Part shown: piece after piece, positions 36,741-49,400 of the stretch
Position numbering within the stretch: the first letter of the stretch is position 1
Layout: every line of letters starts with the position of its first letter
Origin: Atriophallophorus winterbourni
Taxonomy: Eukaryota; Platyhelminthes; Trematoda; Plagiorchiida; Microphallidae
Assembly: GCA_013407085.1 (NCBI GenBank)
Contig: JACCGJ010000195.1
Location: forward strand, 1-64,000
Direction of reading: 5' to 3'
DNA length: 64,000 nt
Position numbers and translations under genes: made by a program
The notes under the pieces: generated by a model
Databases searched by the model: none
Seen by the model: only the letters and a program-made list of their open reading frames with translations
What the model was told of the DNA's origin: nothing

Positions 36741-37069
36741 ACCGCTGAAATCCTGCTACTAACCGTCTTGATTTGTTAGATCTATGTTTGACCTTGACAT
36801 ATGCGTCAGTAATAATCTCAAAAGCACCTTACATCGTAAAACAGAATTCAAATAGTCATGTGGGATACCAGAATAATGTGGCGATTATTTGAGCCGTTTA
36901 CATCTGTGATCCTATAATCATGAATCACACCTGCATCCCACTACTAAGTACGCGATTCAGCAAGGATATTGCCTTTTTGACGTGCTGACTTGCCATACGG
37001 TCAGCGGTCGAAGCGTTTTAATCGCCAACGACCTGATTCTTTTCTGTAACATTCTGAAGGGGGTGGATC

Positions 37070-37330
37070 ACCTACTCCTATACTCATTTCAAAAAGCACA
37101 CAGCTACATCAGCTCGCAATACCTCATTTCGAATAGTCACCATGGAATTTACTTCGTGCGCGACTGCTTTTTGAACAGGTTGTCAGAGGAGCTTATAAGT
37201 GAGTCAAGCGTCAATCGATTTAAGGCAAATTTACGTGTATATTTACACATTATCATCACTAGAGACACATTACACTGCTCAACTGCTATACAACCATAAA
37301 CAAAATCAAAAAGCCAAGGAATGGCTGGAA
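37070..37330 (+). pseudogene. non-LTR ORF2 C-terminal fragment
   Basis: The plus frame contains RDCFLNRLSEELISESSVNR then FKANLRVYL. This is a shortened version of the R-x-F-F-x-N-R-x-x-x-x-W-N-x-L-P-E-E-L-V-x-A-x-S-V-x-x-F-K block, with a small internal deletion removing W-N. The following sequence resembles that near 16440. Confidence 0.55.
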
Positions 37331-38365
37331 TCTATGGAAGAGTAAACACAAACAACCTAAAATGAGGTGCCAGTATCTGGAATAGAACGTGCAACCAAGT
37401 AGTTTCCGTGAACAAATAAAGCGACCTCAGCAATACACCTTTGCGGTTTTTATTGCCTTGCATAATTCCAAGTTTTTCTCATCACCACATATATTTACGC
37501 AAATAGTCATTGTAAGGAAAGCCATACTTTTGACCTGCCCGAATATTCAACATCCCGGATGGGCGATCTCGCAGTTTTATGCGTAATTTCATTTGTCCAT
37601 CTTGGTGTTGCTGACTCCGCTTTTTGTTGTTTTCAAACGAGTTGATTTTTTTAGAAGAAGCATGCTCTTGTCATAATGTTTCGTTTCCTTTTTTTCAATG
37701 ACGACCGGCGTAAACCCTCAGCATTGAGCCGACATGATTCAAACCTTAAATTGAGTAGTATTATGTCGAGAAGCTTATCGCACAAAGGAAAATAATAACT
37801 CCCATCACAATTAAACCCACGTCAAAGTATTCTTGGTATTTTATCTCGAGTGTGCGACGCTTTCCAGTTCCGATGAAAATTACCCAGCTTATAATGACCC
37901 TTGGATGTCAACTAGCTCGAACCAATAAAAATATTAATCAAATAAGCATAAGCTTTAGTAGTTTTGTTGCACTATCCGATGTCTAAAACCTAGTTCGGTG
38001 CTAAATAAAATGAATTTCCATGTCTGATGCTAGCAACAATTCTACTCTTCATACGAAGAAAACGATGGCAAGTAGATTGCGCTATTCATACTCCTACATC
38101 CCCGTTTTCTTTCACTGGAATTTGTCCTTATCACTGAAATGCGAAAGCAAATTTTGAAATTCGGTAGAAACATTTTGGGTTTCTGCCGAGAGGATCTGCT
38201 ACCCGTCAACTATTGTAGACTTCAGATAGATCGACTATGTTGAATAAGCTTAAAACAGACCATGACAAATGATACTCTGTATTTAAAATAGTCTCAAAAT
38301 GTTCGATTGTGATTTTGTGGCTACTTAATAAGTCATTGGAAATATCGATGCATTTCTTCAACATG

Positions 38366-38480
38366 GTATGTATGAAAGCACAAGCCTGATCCAGGCAAAG
38401 TGCTGCACAGTCATAGACTGCACGTGGGCTAAGATACTGTCAGGTTGCCCAGGCCTAGACAGATATGAGGAAGAAAAAGA
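38366..38480 (-). repeat. SINE-like repeat, copy 6
   Basis: A reverse-complement copy with intact core: TATGTATGAAAGCACAAGCC, CTGATCCAGGCAAAGTGC, TGCACGTGGGCTAAGATACT, GTCAGGTTGCCCAGGCCTAG, then a purine-rich end. Confidence 0.8.
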
Positions 38481-39436
38481 ACATGGTGAAAATTACAACA
38501 GCATCCACGTATCCCTCTGCCCTCCAATACTAACATCCATCTTTTGTGCATAATGTCTATTTCCCCTGGTTATTTAAATTAAACTCAATCGTTGGTCTTC
38601 CGATTTCACAAATGATCTACTTGTACTACCTCACTGAGGGTGAAATGTTTATTTTAAGATGTACAGTCTACATTCATTAGCCACTTAGCAGAGCTGAATA
38701 CGTGTGAGAGGTTTGAGCCTTCGATGTGAATCTGCTGCACTCAAACTTATGCCCACAAGTTCTTAAAACAGAGCTCCTGAAGAATTGTTTCTTCGTTTGG
38801 CAAACTATTGTTTACTTTGTTTACCTCGGTTTGCTTGCCCCCGACGTACTGATATGATTCAATGGAACCCTGACGAATTGTATCGCACCTTATAAGCGAT
38901 TTACAGGATGTGACTCATGTCACTATAGGGTTTTGTAGAAAATAGCTTTCATATCATAGCATCATATACAAGTGGACCATTTTCTCAGGCATATCACTTG
39001 AGGAAATCGCTTGGTGGAACCACCGCATCTCTTTTGCCTGACTACTGATAAGTTTTCACATTTTTTAATTGATACTTCACTCGCCGTGTTCAGGCAAATG
39101 ATGCTTTCTGCTACTGAGAAACTGCTCATTATCACCATAATGGAGGGCAGATCTGGAATCAGATGAAATACCAAGCAACATGGATGAGGATAAACAGATA
39201 ATTAACGGTGTAAAGGAAAACTGGCATAGAAATATGGAACTACGTGTAATGAACCTTCATTATTAAAGTTTAATCGCCTGTGATTTCGTGTTTTTAAAAT
39301 GACATGACATTGTTAGGATATAATAGATTTGATGCATACAATAAACTACACTGACTTCGGTTTGCAACCATAACACTTAATTTTTAATCGCTTGCTGGGT
39401 GAATATTTCGGACCTTACCGTCCCGATCCGGTGATG

Positions 39437-39597
39437 GGCTGCGTGCGAATACACGCTGGAGTCTCACTGCCATTGCTATTTTCCTTTTCCTTACTTGTCT
39501 AGGCCTGGGCAACCTGACAGTATCTTAGCCCACGTGCAATCCTTGACTGTGCGGCACTTTGTATAGATCAGGCTTATCATTTCATACATACATACAT
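39437..39597 (+). repeat. SINE-like repeat, copy 7 (full-length type)
   Basis: Matches copy 1 over its whole length, from GCGTGCGAATACACGCTGGA through the pyrimidine-rich part and core to a CATACATACATAC tail. Confidence 0.8.
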
Positions 39598-39619
39598 GAT
39601 CTGGCAGGTCGACTTTCTT

Positions 39620-39975
39620 CTAGTCTCAACCACTATGCGACGATGGGGCCTAAGGTAGGTGCCGAGAAACCATTGAAAAGGTCTAAATCATAAATCGCCT
39701 TACCATCATCACTTCTTAGAATCCGTAGCCATTTTGGTCTTAACACCCATCGACAAACATCTTTATTATTAACACAATGATGCCAGCAAACATGACAGCA
39801 GGAAATAGGCGTTAAATATATAAATTGAGCGTTCATACTTCTTTCGAGCCTGCCTGGTTTCCCAACCATAGGAAAGCGTAGCACGCACGGTTGCTTTGCG
39901 CATTTGATCTTTAGTTAGGAGCGAGACCGCGTAATCTTCATGAATGTCTGAGCTGAGCAAGCACCACATCTATTT
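39620..39975 (-). pseudogene. RTE-like ORF C-terminal-region fragment
   Basis: Minus frames read RKATVRATLSYGWET, the A-x-V-R-A-x-L-x-Y-G-x-E-T-W block just after RT in RTE-like elements. A second frame follows with ISCCHVCWHHCVNNKDVCRW, matching the I-x-W-x-x-x-V-x-N-x-x-V-x-R region. Frameshifted. It abuts SINE-like copy 7. Confidence 0.6.
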
Positions 39976-41969
39976 TTCGTTTTGTGAGATCTAGTCTTCA
40001 ACACAACCCCAGCAGAAATACAATTGTTCAATGGTAGCAGCGAGGGGGTATGCATAGATGGTACAGGTTCCTGATTGCCCTAATTCGGTGGATGCAGAAG
40101 GCTAGTTAACCTGTGCTCCAAAATTTTCTGCCAATTGCTCTATGTACCTTTGCATGTTAGAAAGCGTCATCTAATTACCCATCTGCTACTGCTACCCGTA
40201 CTTCAGTTGGATTTGAAATGCTGTCTAAAACTGTCACCTTAGCAAACCACTTATATTCCCGGCTAGTTCTAAAATATGACATCCAGTTTTCACTTGATAA
40301 GCTTTGGTAACGTAATATGCTTGCAGCATGGAATATCATTAAAATAATAGTCGTAGAAAATTCAGAGAAACAATGTTCCAGTACAGAGGCTGTCAGCTCC
40401 CAATTATTTTGATGAAGATAGTATTCCAATTCCCTGTTCATTGATAGTATGGGGGATGTTTCAAAGGTACAAACTCAAGTTGACCTGAAACTATCTAAGA
40501 ACCAGGAAACTATGAAATCTAGGCACGTTCGGCTAAATATTAAACTTTCCTGACTTCTTCCAAATCGCATCCATAGCTTCGCACAAATTTGTATTCATCT
40601 GATTTTAGACAGTTTTCCTAATACAAATAGCAATCTTGCATACAATCACTCGACAATTCCACGATCAGATTGTGGCCTATATATTTGCGATTTTCAGTGT
40701 CATATTTTTCCGAAAATCATTGCAATGTGAATAGAACCCTGATTTTATCCAGTGATTATACTTTCTTTGACAATGGGGCGTTTGCCAATGCATAATTCAC
40801 GTTCTGAGCTAAGCTGATATTGTCAACTTCGGGCGCAACTCTAATGGGCTAATAATATTTATTAAGAAGCCAGCATTTATTCATCACAAATGATTGTCGA
40901 CGGTTTTTCTATCACTGTTCACCAACATTATGTTCCTGAACGTGCTCCGAGCTGTCACTTGAAACGACCTCGATTATAGCTTCGACGATCATCGACGGTG
41001 AAACATTAGAAAAACATTATTGTTTAAAAAATAACATCAATTTCGGGAATTTCAACATTCCACTTTTAACTCCTCGGTATGGACGAATAATGTGTAAAAA
41101 CAGGATAAACGCATAGACCATCTGTATAATCATAGACAGCTTAAACTATCTGAATGAAAAAGCTGCATCTATATGAAGGCAGTAAATTTATTCTGGTTGC
41201 GTTAATGAAAAACCTGCTCCCTATATCATGACTAAACCAATTGCAACAAGAAGCTTGCCAGTGATGTAACAAAACCTTAATAGCCTGAAGCTTTCTCTTC
41301 ACCTGGATCGTCTTGCCTTAATAGTTAATTCATGTGCATCTTAAACGGCCGGTTCACATTCGAACCTCGTCGCGGCTGCCCATTTGGAAAACATATGCTC
41401 ACCCTTGATTGTACACAATGTTGTTGTTGGCCTTCATTGATCAGTGTGAACCATGTATGTACATAACAAACGCATAATGTTTACATGCTCCACTTTGTTT
41501 CAAATGATCAAAAAGTCCGTTTTGAGAGGAACAATATCTCCCATAGCGCTCACAGTGATAGAAAAGGCCAATTTGTAAATTGTGTACGCAAAATATCTGA
41601 CAGCTTAGAACCCTGTCCAGTGGATGGAGTCACATCACCTGTAAATTTTCTTTCTAATGAATCAGGCATAAGCAACTGGCTTATATTCTACGGTGGTTTG
41701 ATATCAACAACCAACCCGAATTACCTAAAGGTGACTTACTATGCGATGTTCCAAGCCGTATAGCTACTTGACCATGCAGTCTTTATCCTTCCTTCATTTC
41801 GCAAGTAAAACATCATGCACTTACCCATAACTTTTCTGGCTTTAAACGAAATTTGAGCCATTCACATTCGATGCTGCGTTTTTCGGTGCTGCATTTAATG
41901 GCTCATAGCATTTTTCTATCCTGCTGCGATATTTCAGCATACATTTTGCATAGAGATGCGGCTAAGCCA

Positions 41970-42104
41970 ATGTCCCATCAACTCAATACCTTTTTCTTTC
42001 TCATATCTGTCTAGGCTTGGGCAACCTGAAAATAATATCACCCACCTGCAGTCTATGACTGTGCGGCACTTTGCCTGGATCAGGCTTGTGCTTTCATACA
42101 TAAA
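41970..42104 (+). repeat. SINE-like repeat, copy 8
   Basis: TTTTTCTTTCTCATATCTGT, CTAGGCTTGGGCAACCTGAA, core GCACTTTGCCTGGATCAGGC and a single CATACATA tail. Confidence 0.75.
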
Positions 42105-42784
42105 ATACCACGATATTCAAGCGGTACATTATGAGTAACGTATATAATGTTATTATATTATAAAGTATTCTATAGGTAAAGTTCCTCCGAAATGTGTGGA
42201 AATCATGTTCCCATACTCATCGATCAGTGACATATTGAGAATTGTGAGCTTACAAAAATGCATAGCGCTCATTAAGAATATACATTTGGATCAATGACGT
42301 TTTCCGTACTGTCAGCGCATTCCGAGTTATCACAATCTTACCATTTTCCTCGATTCGTCAAATACCAATAGAGTAAAAGAGAGCTTTTCATACAGTAAAA
42401 GTAAAACAAGAACTATACTTAGATAATCACATTCCCACTTAAAAATTAAGATACGCATACAAATGTATTATTGATAAATGCAGATCAAAAATTATAGTTA
42501 AAATGTAAACTCGTTTGGAGCTTTCCGAATTCCGGGTGGTTAAATAATGGTGATAAAATGTTTGATACCATGGGCGTATCGCAATGGACATCAATGGTAA
42601 ATTTCTGGAGATTCAAAGGATTGCTTTCATGTGAGTTACTCAATAGAAGATGCTCAACAATTTTACATTTAAAATGCACAGCTGGCATGTCTAAAATAAC
42701 AAATTATTCATCTCGCCACGACCAAAGTCAATGAGCAGCCATCACAGTCTTTCACACTAAGCGATTTGAGCGCTGTATGTTTTG

Positions 42785-45553
42785 TCAGCAAAGTTGCATT
42801 TTAATGATTTTGATATCCTGTCGAAAGTTTTCATCTCGTAATACATTCATCGAATTTTGAAGATCAGCAGGTCGCTTGTGATTTTCTGATTGCTCCCCTG
42901 AATTCACGCCTTCTGCTTCATTTTCAAAATGCTTCTCTACTATTTTTAGTTTACCCATTTCGCTGTTGTCGTCACTGGATAATTCGTCGTCATTTTTTGC
43001 TGCGCTTTCTAGGTTATCCATCTCCATATTCATTATATCCCGTAATCCAGATGGCGCTATATTTCTTGTGCTCGTTTTGCCGTTTCTGTCCAAACCGGAT
43101 ACCAGTTCGCTTGAAATTTCTATATTTCCAGAAAAAACACGTGCTGGCGAATAATGTTGTAATGATCTCACGTGTCGTTTTTTATCCTCTAGTCGAATAA
43201 ACTTTTCATTACAAACTTCGCAAGTGTAAGGCTTGATTCCGGTATGCAACCTTTCGTGCCTCTCTCTGCAAAACTTGCGATTGAATAACTTTCCACAATA
43301 ATGACACCGATAAGACCGCCTAGTGTTGCTGATACCATCATCAGATGATGTGGTTTTGTTGAAGCAAGCTGTATTCACTTCTTTTTTCCGAAATTTACCA
43401 GGTTCTTCCACTGCTTTGCTGTGGATAGACAACGGCGTACCACTTGAAACAGTCGACACTGTCACCGGGACAAACACCGTACCATCATTCAATTGGCCTA
43501 ATCGAATTGTAGGAACTTGGTGGACGTCAGGAGGAACTAGAGATGTACAAATTTTCGATGTTCTTGTTTCAGTTACCTCGTGTTGTGAATTGTTCATACA
43601 CACTTTTATTGTTTGTAATATTTTATCTATTGCCGTTGCAGTCTCCGCAGCAGTGAGATTTTCGTCTGTAGATTTCGGTCCGAGTCTGCTCGCCTTCCTT
43701 TTAAGCGTTCTCTCAGTATTAACACTTGAGTAAGTGCTAGGATCATTTATCCTTGTATTCAAAAGTAGTGCTTTTGATGAGAACTCGGGATTTGTTGGAC
43801 CATTCGAGTTCTTTGTGCTAGATGTTGCATTCTCGTCACACTGAGATATATTTGGTGTCGCGAATAGATTTTTAGGTTTGGTGCTCCCATACGAGCACGT
43901 TGACAACATGGGCCCGCGTGAAGATGGGTTACTGACGCAATGGCTCAAAATGTTCGCCATTATTGTGTTAACATTTTCAGTCGGTTTAACCGAAGCAACA
44001 GTTGCGGTAACTATTGAATCAGAAACGGAGCAAGTCCCAAGTTTATTTGCTGAAAGTAATGGTTCATTGTCTTGCTTTGTTCCAGTCGGTAAATCTGCAA
44101 CTTGATATCTAATTTCAGTAGTCAATTTCGTTGGACATTCAGATTGTACCTGTTTATTTATAGCTAGTCCAAACGTCATATTATTCCCTTCATTCCTATT
44201 GAGTGATATACACTGATTTCCTTGTGTAACACCCATAATGTTGGAATTTTTCATAGATCCTAGAAGATTGGATGTGGTAGAATAATGGGTGGTTCCACTA
44301 CTGTTCGAAGTAATGCACGGTTCGATGGTGCCAATCAAAGTTAATGTGGGACATACTGAAATGGATGCAATATTTGGCTGCTTCACCGTATTAAAAATGC
44401 TTCTCTGTAGGTCAAAATGCTGATTTGTATACGATTGTGCATTGGGCAAGGAAACACCGTTTCCGAATAATTTATTGTTATTCATTGATGTAAACAAAGC
44501 ATTTCCAGAATTCTGAGCTGAAATGAGCCTTAACAAATTCAGCGTATCAATCAAATTATCCGGCTGAATAAAATTGTAAGCGTTCTCTTCATTAACTGAA
44601 AATTGACAAGCTGAAACGGCGTCAACTAAATTAGAATTTTTTATATTTTCCGGAGTTTTGTCAGCACTAAAACCATCGGGCGCATCTCCAGGCAACTCGT
44701 TCGTGCGTGTCAGTGGAGTAATGGGCGAAAGTTTATCTGAATCAGTAGAATCGGAACAGAGACTATCTGTCCGACCAGATGCGTTAGAATTTGATGCAGC
44801 ATCTTCTTTTTTCAAACAATCAGAATTCGCTGAACGTAATGTTTGTGAAGTTTGAGAATGAAATAATTCACTGGATTCTAACCCTTTCTCTATTGGATTC
44901 ATATTGATTCTGCTCCTAGATTGAACAAATTTACTTGTTTCAGGGATTGAAAGAAAAGCTTTTTCTTCATAACTCACTGTGTTTGTGTCATTATCGAACT
45001 CGATCATTTGATCAAAACTTGATGTATTTGCATCCTCGATATTCATTCCATCTTGAACCAAACTGGCACAGCCCATAATTGTTGGCCCTTCATTCTCCAC
45101 AATTTGATTGTTTTCGAGTAAATTCAGAGAAATTGGCTGTCGTCGCGGTGTTCTGCACTTACGTCTAGCACGTTTATATTCTTCCGAGCTTGAATTCACA
45201 CAATCGTTAGAATTTGATACCAAATTTTCTGGTGAAACTAATTCACGTTCAAATTTTTTGTTTAGATCGTTGAAAATATGTGACTGTGGCTTCTTTGATC
45301 CTACTGCAGAATCCGCCATTTCATTGCATTGAAAACCACCAACTGATACATCGTTAATATGATTAGAATCATCGATTTTTATATCAACCTTGAGAAATCT
45401 TTCATCCTGATTTTCCATCGAGTAGGAAAGTATTCCTGAGATGCGAATTTGTGTTGCTGCAGGAAAACTGTCCCGAAAAATCGTTGCAATTTTTTCTGTT
45501 ATTGCATCTTCTTTTGCATCAGATACAGCATTTGAAAATTTCGAAGAAATCAT
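42785..45553 (-). CDS. C2H2 zinc-finger protein, 922 residues, single exon
   Basis: Uninterrupted 2.77-kb frame from ATG 45553 to a TGA ending at 42785. Two C2H2 fingers lie in tandem at roughly residues 745-800. The first is C-x2-C-x12-H-x3-H (CHYCGKLFNRKFCRERHERLH), joined by a TGIKPY linker to the second (CEVCNEKFIRLEDKKRH), which has a five-residue His spacing. The rest is long, Ser/Asn/Thr-rich and probably disordered, with acidic patches near the C-terminus (DDELSSDDNSEMG). Two canonical fingers suggest a sequence-specific DNA-binding nuclear factor, but no effector domain is recognised and I cannot name the orthologue. The ATG is preceded within 3-4 nt by an acceptor-like TTTTGTAG on the minus strand, so a non-coding 5' exon or spliced leader may be joined there. 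Its length and intact frame amid decayed transposons argue for selection. Confidence 0.88.
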   Translation of the reverse strand: MISSKFSNAVSDAKEDAITEKIATIFRDSFPAATQIRISGILSYSMENQDERFLKVDIKIDDSNHINDVSVGGFQCNEMADSAVGSKKPQSHIFNDLNKKFERELVSPENLVSNSNDCVNSSSEEYKRARRKCRTPRRQPISLNLLENNQIVENEGPTIMGCASLVQDGMNIEDANTSSFDQMIEFDNDTNTVSYEEKAFLSIPETSKFVQSRSRINMNPIEKGLESSELFHSQTSQTLRSANSDCLKKEDAASNSNASGRTDSLCSDSTDSDKLSPITPLTRTNELPGDAPDGFSADKTPENIKNSNLVDAVSACQFSVNEENAYNFIQPDNLIDTLNLLRLISAQNSGNALFTSMNNNKLFGNGVSLPNAQSYTNQHFDLQRSIFNTVKQPNIASISVCPTLTLIGTIEPCITSNSSGTTHYSTTSNLLGSMKNSNIMGVTQGNQCISLNRNEGNNMTFGLAINKQVQSECPTKLTTEIRYQVADLPTGTKQDNEPLLSANKLGTCSVSDSIVTATVASVKPTENVNTIMANILSHCVSNPSSRGPMLSTCSYGSTKPKNLFATPNISQCDENATSSTKNSNGPTNPEFSSKALLLNTRINDPSTYSSVNTERTLKRKASRLGPKSTDENLTAAETATAIDKILQTIKVCMNNSQHEVTETRTSKICTSLVPPDVHQVPTIRLGQLNDGTVFVPVTVSTVSSGTPLSIHSKAVEEPGKFRKKEVNTACFNKTTSSDDGISNTRRSYRCHYCGKLFNRKFCRERHERLHTGIKPYTCEVCNEKFIRLEDKKRHVRSLQHYSPARVFSGNIEISSELVSGLDRNGKTSTRNIAPSGLRDIMNMEMDNLESAAKNDDELSSDDNSEMGKLKIVEKHFENEAEGVNSGEQSENHKRPADLQNSMNVLRDENFRQDIKIIKMQLC

Positions 45554-45566
45554 TGTCTACAAAAGT
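45554..45566 (-). promoter_or_regulatory. candidate 3' splice acceptor directly before the zinc-finger ATG
   Basis: Minus strand AACTTTTGTAG then ACA-ATG. The pyrimidine tract plus AG fits cis- or trans-splicing of the 5' end. Confidence 0.45.
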
Positions 45567-46483
45567 TAAATATTATTATTTGACAACATACCCTGTTAAT
45601 TCCAAAATAATTCGAATTGCCAAAAACGTTCAAGGACGACAGTCAATAAAATTGCTTTAGAAAAAAGGCAACCGATTATAAAATCGGTAGGATGGAATAA
45701 TTCATCATCTCATATATTAGAAGAACATAATATTAATATTATTATGGTCTAATTACAATAGACAGTAGACGGTAGCCGTCTTTAATTTGTTTGATCATAT
45801 AAGTTCAATTTAACATTTTTTTTAATTTTTATTTGACGCCCATCTGTTCAAAGTTCAATGATTAGAAAAATGTTCAACCTAACAGCAAATGAGGCATGAT
45901 ATAATTTGAAATACTATATTTGAAATTAGTATATGCGATTGTTGTGAAATTTTGTTTCCAAACTGTTGAAATTTTCGTAATTCATTCTTTTTGTAAGTTC
46001 ATCGATTAAATCTGTAAAACGATACAAAATTCTTCTCTTCGTCTTTATTCTATCTGCAAACATTTTTTATAAATATATAGAGAGCAACGTGTGTCTGCGT
46101 TGTGCACATCCCAAATAATCTTGAATGACGACATCTCACTTTAAGTTCCCGCAGACTGCAGGAAGTCCGTCGAAATCTCGGTTGAGTAACGAAAGCGTCT
46201 AAATGAACGTCAGCGTTCTCTTTAACGCCCAAAATCGGAGCTTAAAACGTTTTCTGATGTAGCCTTGCCTGTGTTTTCTTCTAACCCAGTCAGCATTACA
46301 GTTACTTAAGGCTACAAAAAGGTGTAACCATTGATAAAATATTGTCCTCCCAAGGTTCCCTTGAAACGTATAAGGCTCAATCGTATAAAATATACTAGCT
46401 TAACAAATGAGATGAGCGCACTTTCCCTGGAAGTTTACAACCGAGGTAGCACAACCCGGTCAGGAATAGTCTTAATCTAAACG
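45567..46483. other. 5' flank of the zinc-finger gene, no gene recognised
   Basis: AT-rich, with only a 60-codon frame without motifs. It probably contains the promoter or an upstream intron of the zinc-finger gene. Confidence 0.4.
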
Positions 46484-49400
46484 CAGGTTTCAAGATTCAA
46501 GATTTATGGTTAAAAGATCAATTAAATTTACAATAACCATAGAGTGGAACAATAGGTACAAGTGTATATATATGTATAAATAATATCAAAATCAATGTGA
46601 CGATGTTTGTTTATCAATAGTTTGGGGCAAAATAAGGATTAGCTCTTATATAATCGTCAAGTTTTGATTTGAATATAGATAAACTATTTGAGCTTACCAA
46701 ATTAGCAGCTAGGGAATTCCAAACAAAGCACACACGTACCGAATAAAATACCTGCGGCAGTTTCGTTCGAAATGTGGTATTTCCAATTTGTAACCATGGC
46801 CACGGCTGTTGCTGTAAGTTCGAAGGTGGAATAATATATCCAGTGGGTGGGAAACAGTATTAAGTATTTTGTATGCGAGGATGAGATCACCTAGCATTCT
46901 TCTTTGTGCAATTGTCCTCAGCTTCCGTCGTCTGAGTCGCCCGGCGAATGGCGTATTTTCGAGTTTATTCACCATCTTAGAAGCTCTCTTATATATGCGA
47001 TCCAGAAAAGTCTTTTTGGAGCTATCGTGTCCATTCTTGTGTGGCATAGTCTAGAACCGGGTGCATATATGTATTCATCATGAGAGGAAAACATTCCAGG
47101 GAAAAACGGCAAATATCCGCCGTAACATGTCGATCAGCCGAGAGGCGCTTTGTAAACGGTTTCGTATTGTAGACCATTTTTAAAACTACCGCAAATCCAG
47201 ACACCCAGGTCCTTTTCTTCTTCCATGTACTCCAGGATTCTGTCGCCGAGCTTGTATTTATAGGAAAAGCCAATGTCACGTTTGATCTGAATCATCTTCG
47301 ATATTTGCATATTCAATGACAGTTTATTTTAAGATGACCAGTTGTACAAAGCATTCAAATCGTTTTGCAGCAAAATACAAACGTCAGCTTTTCTGAATAG
47401 CCTCCATACTTTTATATCGTCAGCAAACAAAACCATCTTACTATCGTTTGTTATTGGTATATCGTTCATATAGACTAGAAACAGTATTGGTCCAAGCACT
47501 GAGCTTTGTGGAACACCGCTAGTGACATCGATTTTCTTCGATAATATGCCGTTCACACGAACTCCGATGTGTCTGTTGCTGAGGTAATCTCATATCAATT
47601 CACATAGACTTCCAACAATACCGTTTTTCTTAAGCTTGTTCAAGATTAATTTATGATCAACTTTGTCGAAAGCTTTAGAAATGTCCAGGTAGCAAGCATG
47701 AATACAGCCCCCCGCGTCTACAATCCTCTTCCAATCGTCTAAGCTTGTCAGCAAATTAGTCAGACAAGAGCGATTTCTGCGAAATCCATGTTGGGCAACT
47801 GCCAAAAGTTGGTTCGTATCAGGATGTCGCACGATTTCTGCGGTTATTATTCCCTCAAATACTTTTGAAACCGAAGAAAGCAATGTCACCGGCCTGTAAT
47901 TTTTGACTTCAGAACGGCAACCACATTTGTAAATGGGTATTATTTGTCCCAATTTCCAGTCTTTTGGCACTACGATAATCCTGCTTCGTAGTAAAAATTT
48001 ATTACGTTGAGACGTTTTCCTCAAAAGGAACATGGAATGTTCCTCCAATATAGATTTCAGGTGCTGTTAGAGTGTTCGCCAATGACTATCCGGATCGGAG
48101 TAATCCAGTTGTGCGAAACCAGTGCTTTGTAACTCGGCATACAGAGCACGGTAGTTCACCCTTCTGACGCATTTTGTCCCATCACTATTGCGCCTAGCGC
48201 TACAAACGTCTTCGAATTCTAGGACAACGTGATCGTTTTGTGCGATTGGCGGTTTAAAAACGATATTCTATACAGCTGTGGGATCTGATGTAAGTATAAT
48301 GTCCAAGGTAGACGGCTGGTCTGATCTCCTCATACGAGTAAATCAAAAAACGTGATTATAAAGGGTTGCGTAATCCAAAACGGCTCGAAGTTCATTTTCA
48401 AGTATCTCTGATGGATGATCATTCCAGCTATAGAGCTGGAGAAAGTTGAAATCCTCCATTATTAATATTTGAGTGTTTTACCGCGTTGTTACATAGCGCA
48501 AAGCATTAATCGGTTTATTGTTTAGGTCGAGAGTTGCTGTTGAAGAACGATAGATCACTCAAATAATGCATTGGTCTCCTGAAGTAAAAGTCAGAGAGCA
48601 CCAAAGTGTGTCAGTGATATCAAGAGTCTGGTCGTTCACTACTCTACAGATAAACGATTGCTTGAAGTTAAGTGCTGCACCTCCTCCATCGCCTAAATAG
48701 TCACGCCGGAAAAGAGACATGTTGGTCAAAGAGAGTTCATTATCAGACCATGAGGCATGGAACCACGTTTCTGTTATTGCAACTATGTCTGGCGCCATTT
48801 CATTACAAATCTCGGATAAATTGATTACATCGTTGAAAAGGCTGTTCGCGTTTGTATAGATGCACTTAATCATATTTTACGTGAGTAATGAAGGTGTGTA
48901 AACTGAAGTTATTTGTCCGGCTTCTTTGGAGTTTAACAGTGTGATTCCGGATCACTTTGAATAGTCAGTGTCTGAGATGATAAAACATGTGTGCTTCTTA
49001 TTGGTTGCCGACGGCTTGAATCGACGATTAGTTTTCGGTGCGAATTGCTCAGTCCGACTCGATTTGAGCCAGGCCTACGACATTTTTTGATGTATGAATT
49101 TCTTCCATTTGAATGGAACGCTACTATCCGCTGTCTCCAGACTGCAGAATGTTTGACTTGTTTTGGGTGGGCTAAGTCTAACATCCCTGGATAGTTTTCT
49201 TTTTCCTTTTTTCTATTCCGACCTTACGATTTCGGCCATAGCGCTGGTTAAGAACGTAACCTTTAGAGGTTTCGGTCCATCCCCTTTATATTTGGGCGAA
49301 AAAGAAACTCGAATAGTTTGCACAACAGCGCCATTAGAAATATCGAGAGAACACGCAATGTAGCGCCATTGCTTGACGTCGTGCTCTACGGTTTCTGGAT

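Larger units (their letters stand above)
35845..42784. other. intergenic region between GOT1 and the zinc-finger gene
   Basis: The two genes converge on this 6.9-kb spacer. It holds four SINE-like copies, a CR1-like C-terminal fragment near 37.1 kb and an RTE-like fragment near 39.8 kb. Other open frames (for example 88 codons at 40441-40175 minus, 92 codons at 41485-41763 plus) show no motif. I could not place a confident polyadenylation signal for either gene. Confidence 0.6.

Noticed and set aside
41340..41370. minus-strand GGTTCGAAT like a tRNA B box
   Set aside because: The flanking bases do not form a T-arm stem and no A box or acceptor stem lies at the right distance.
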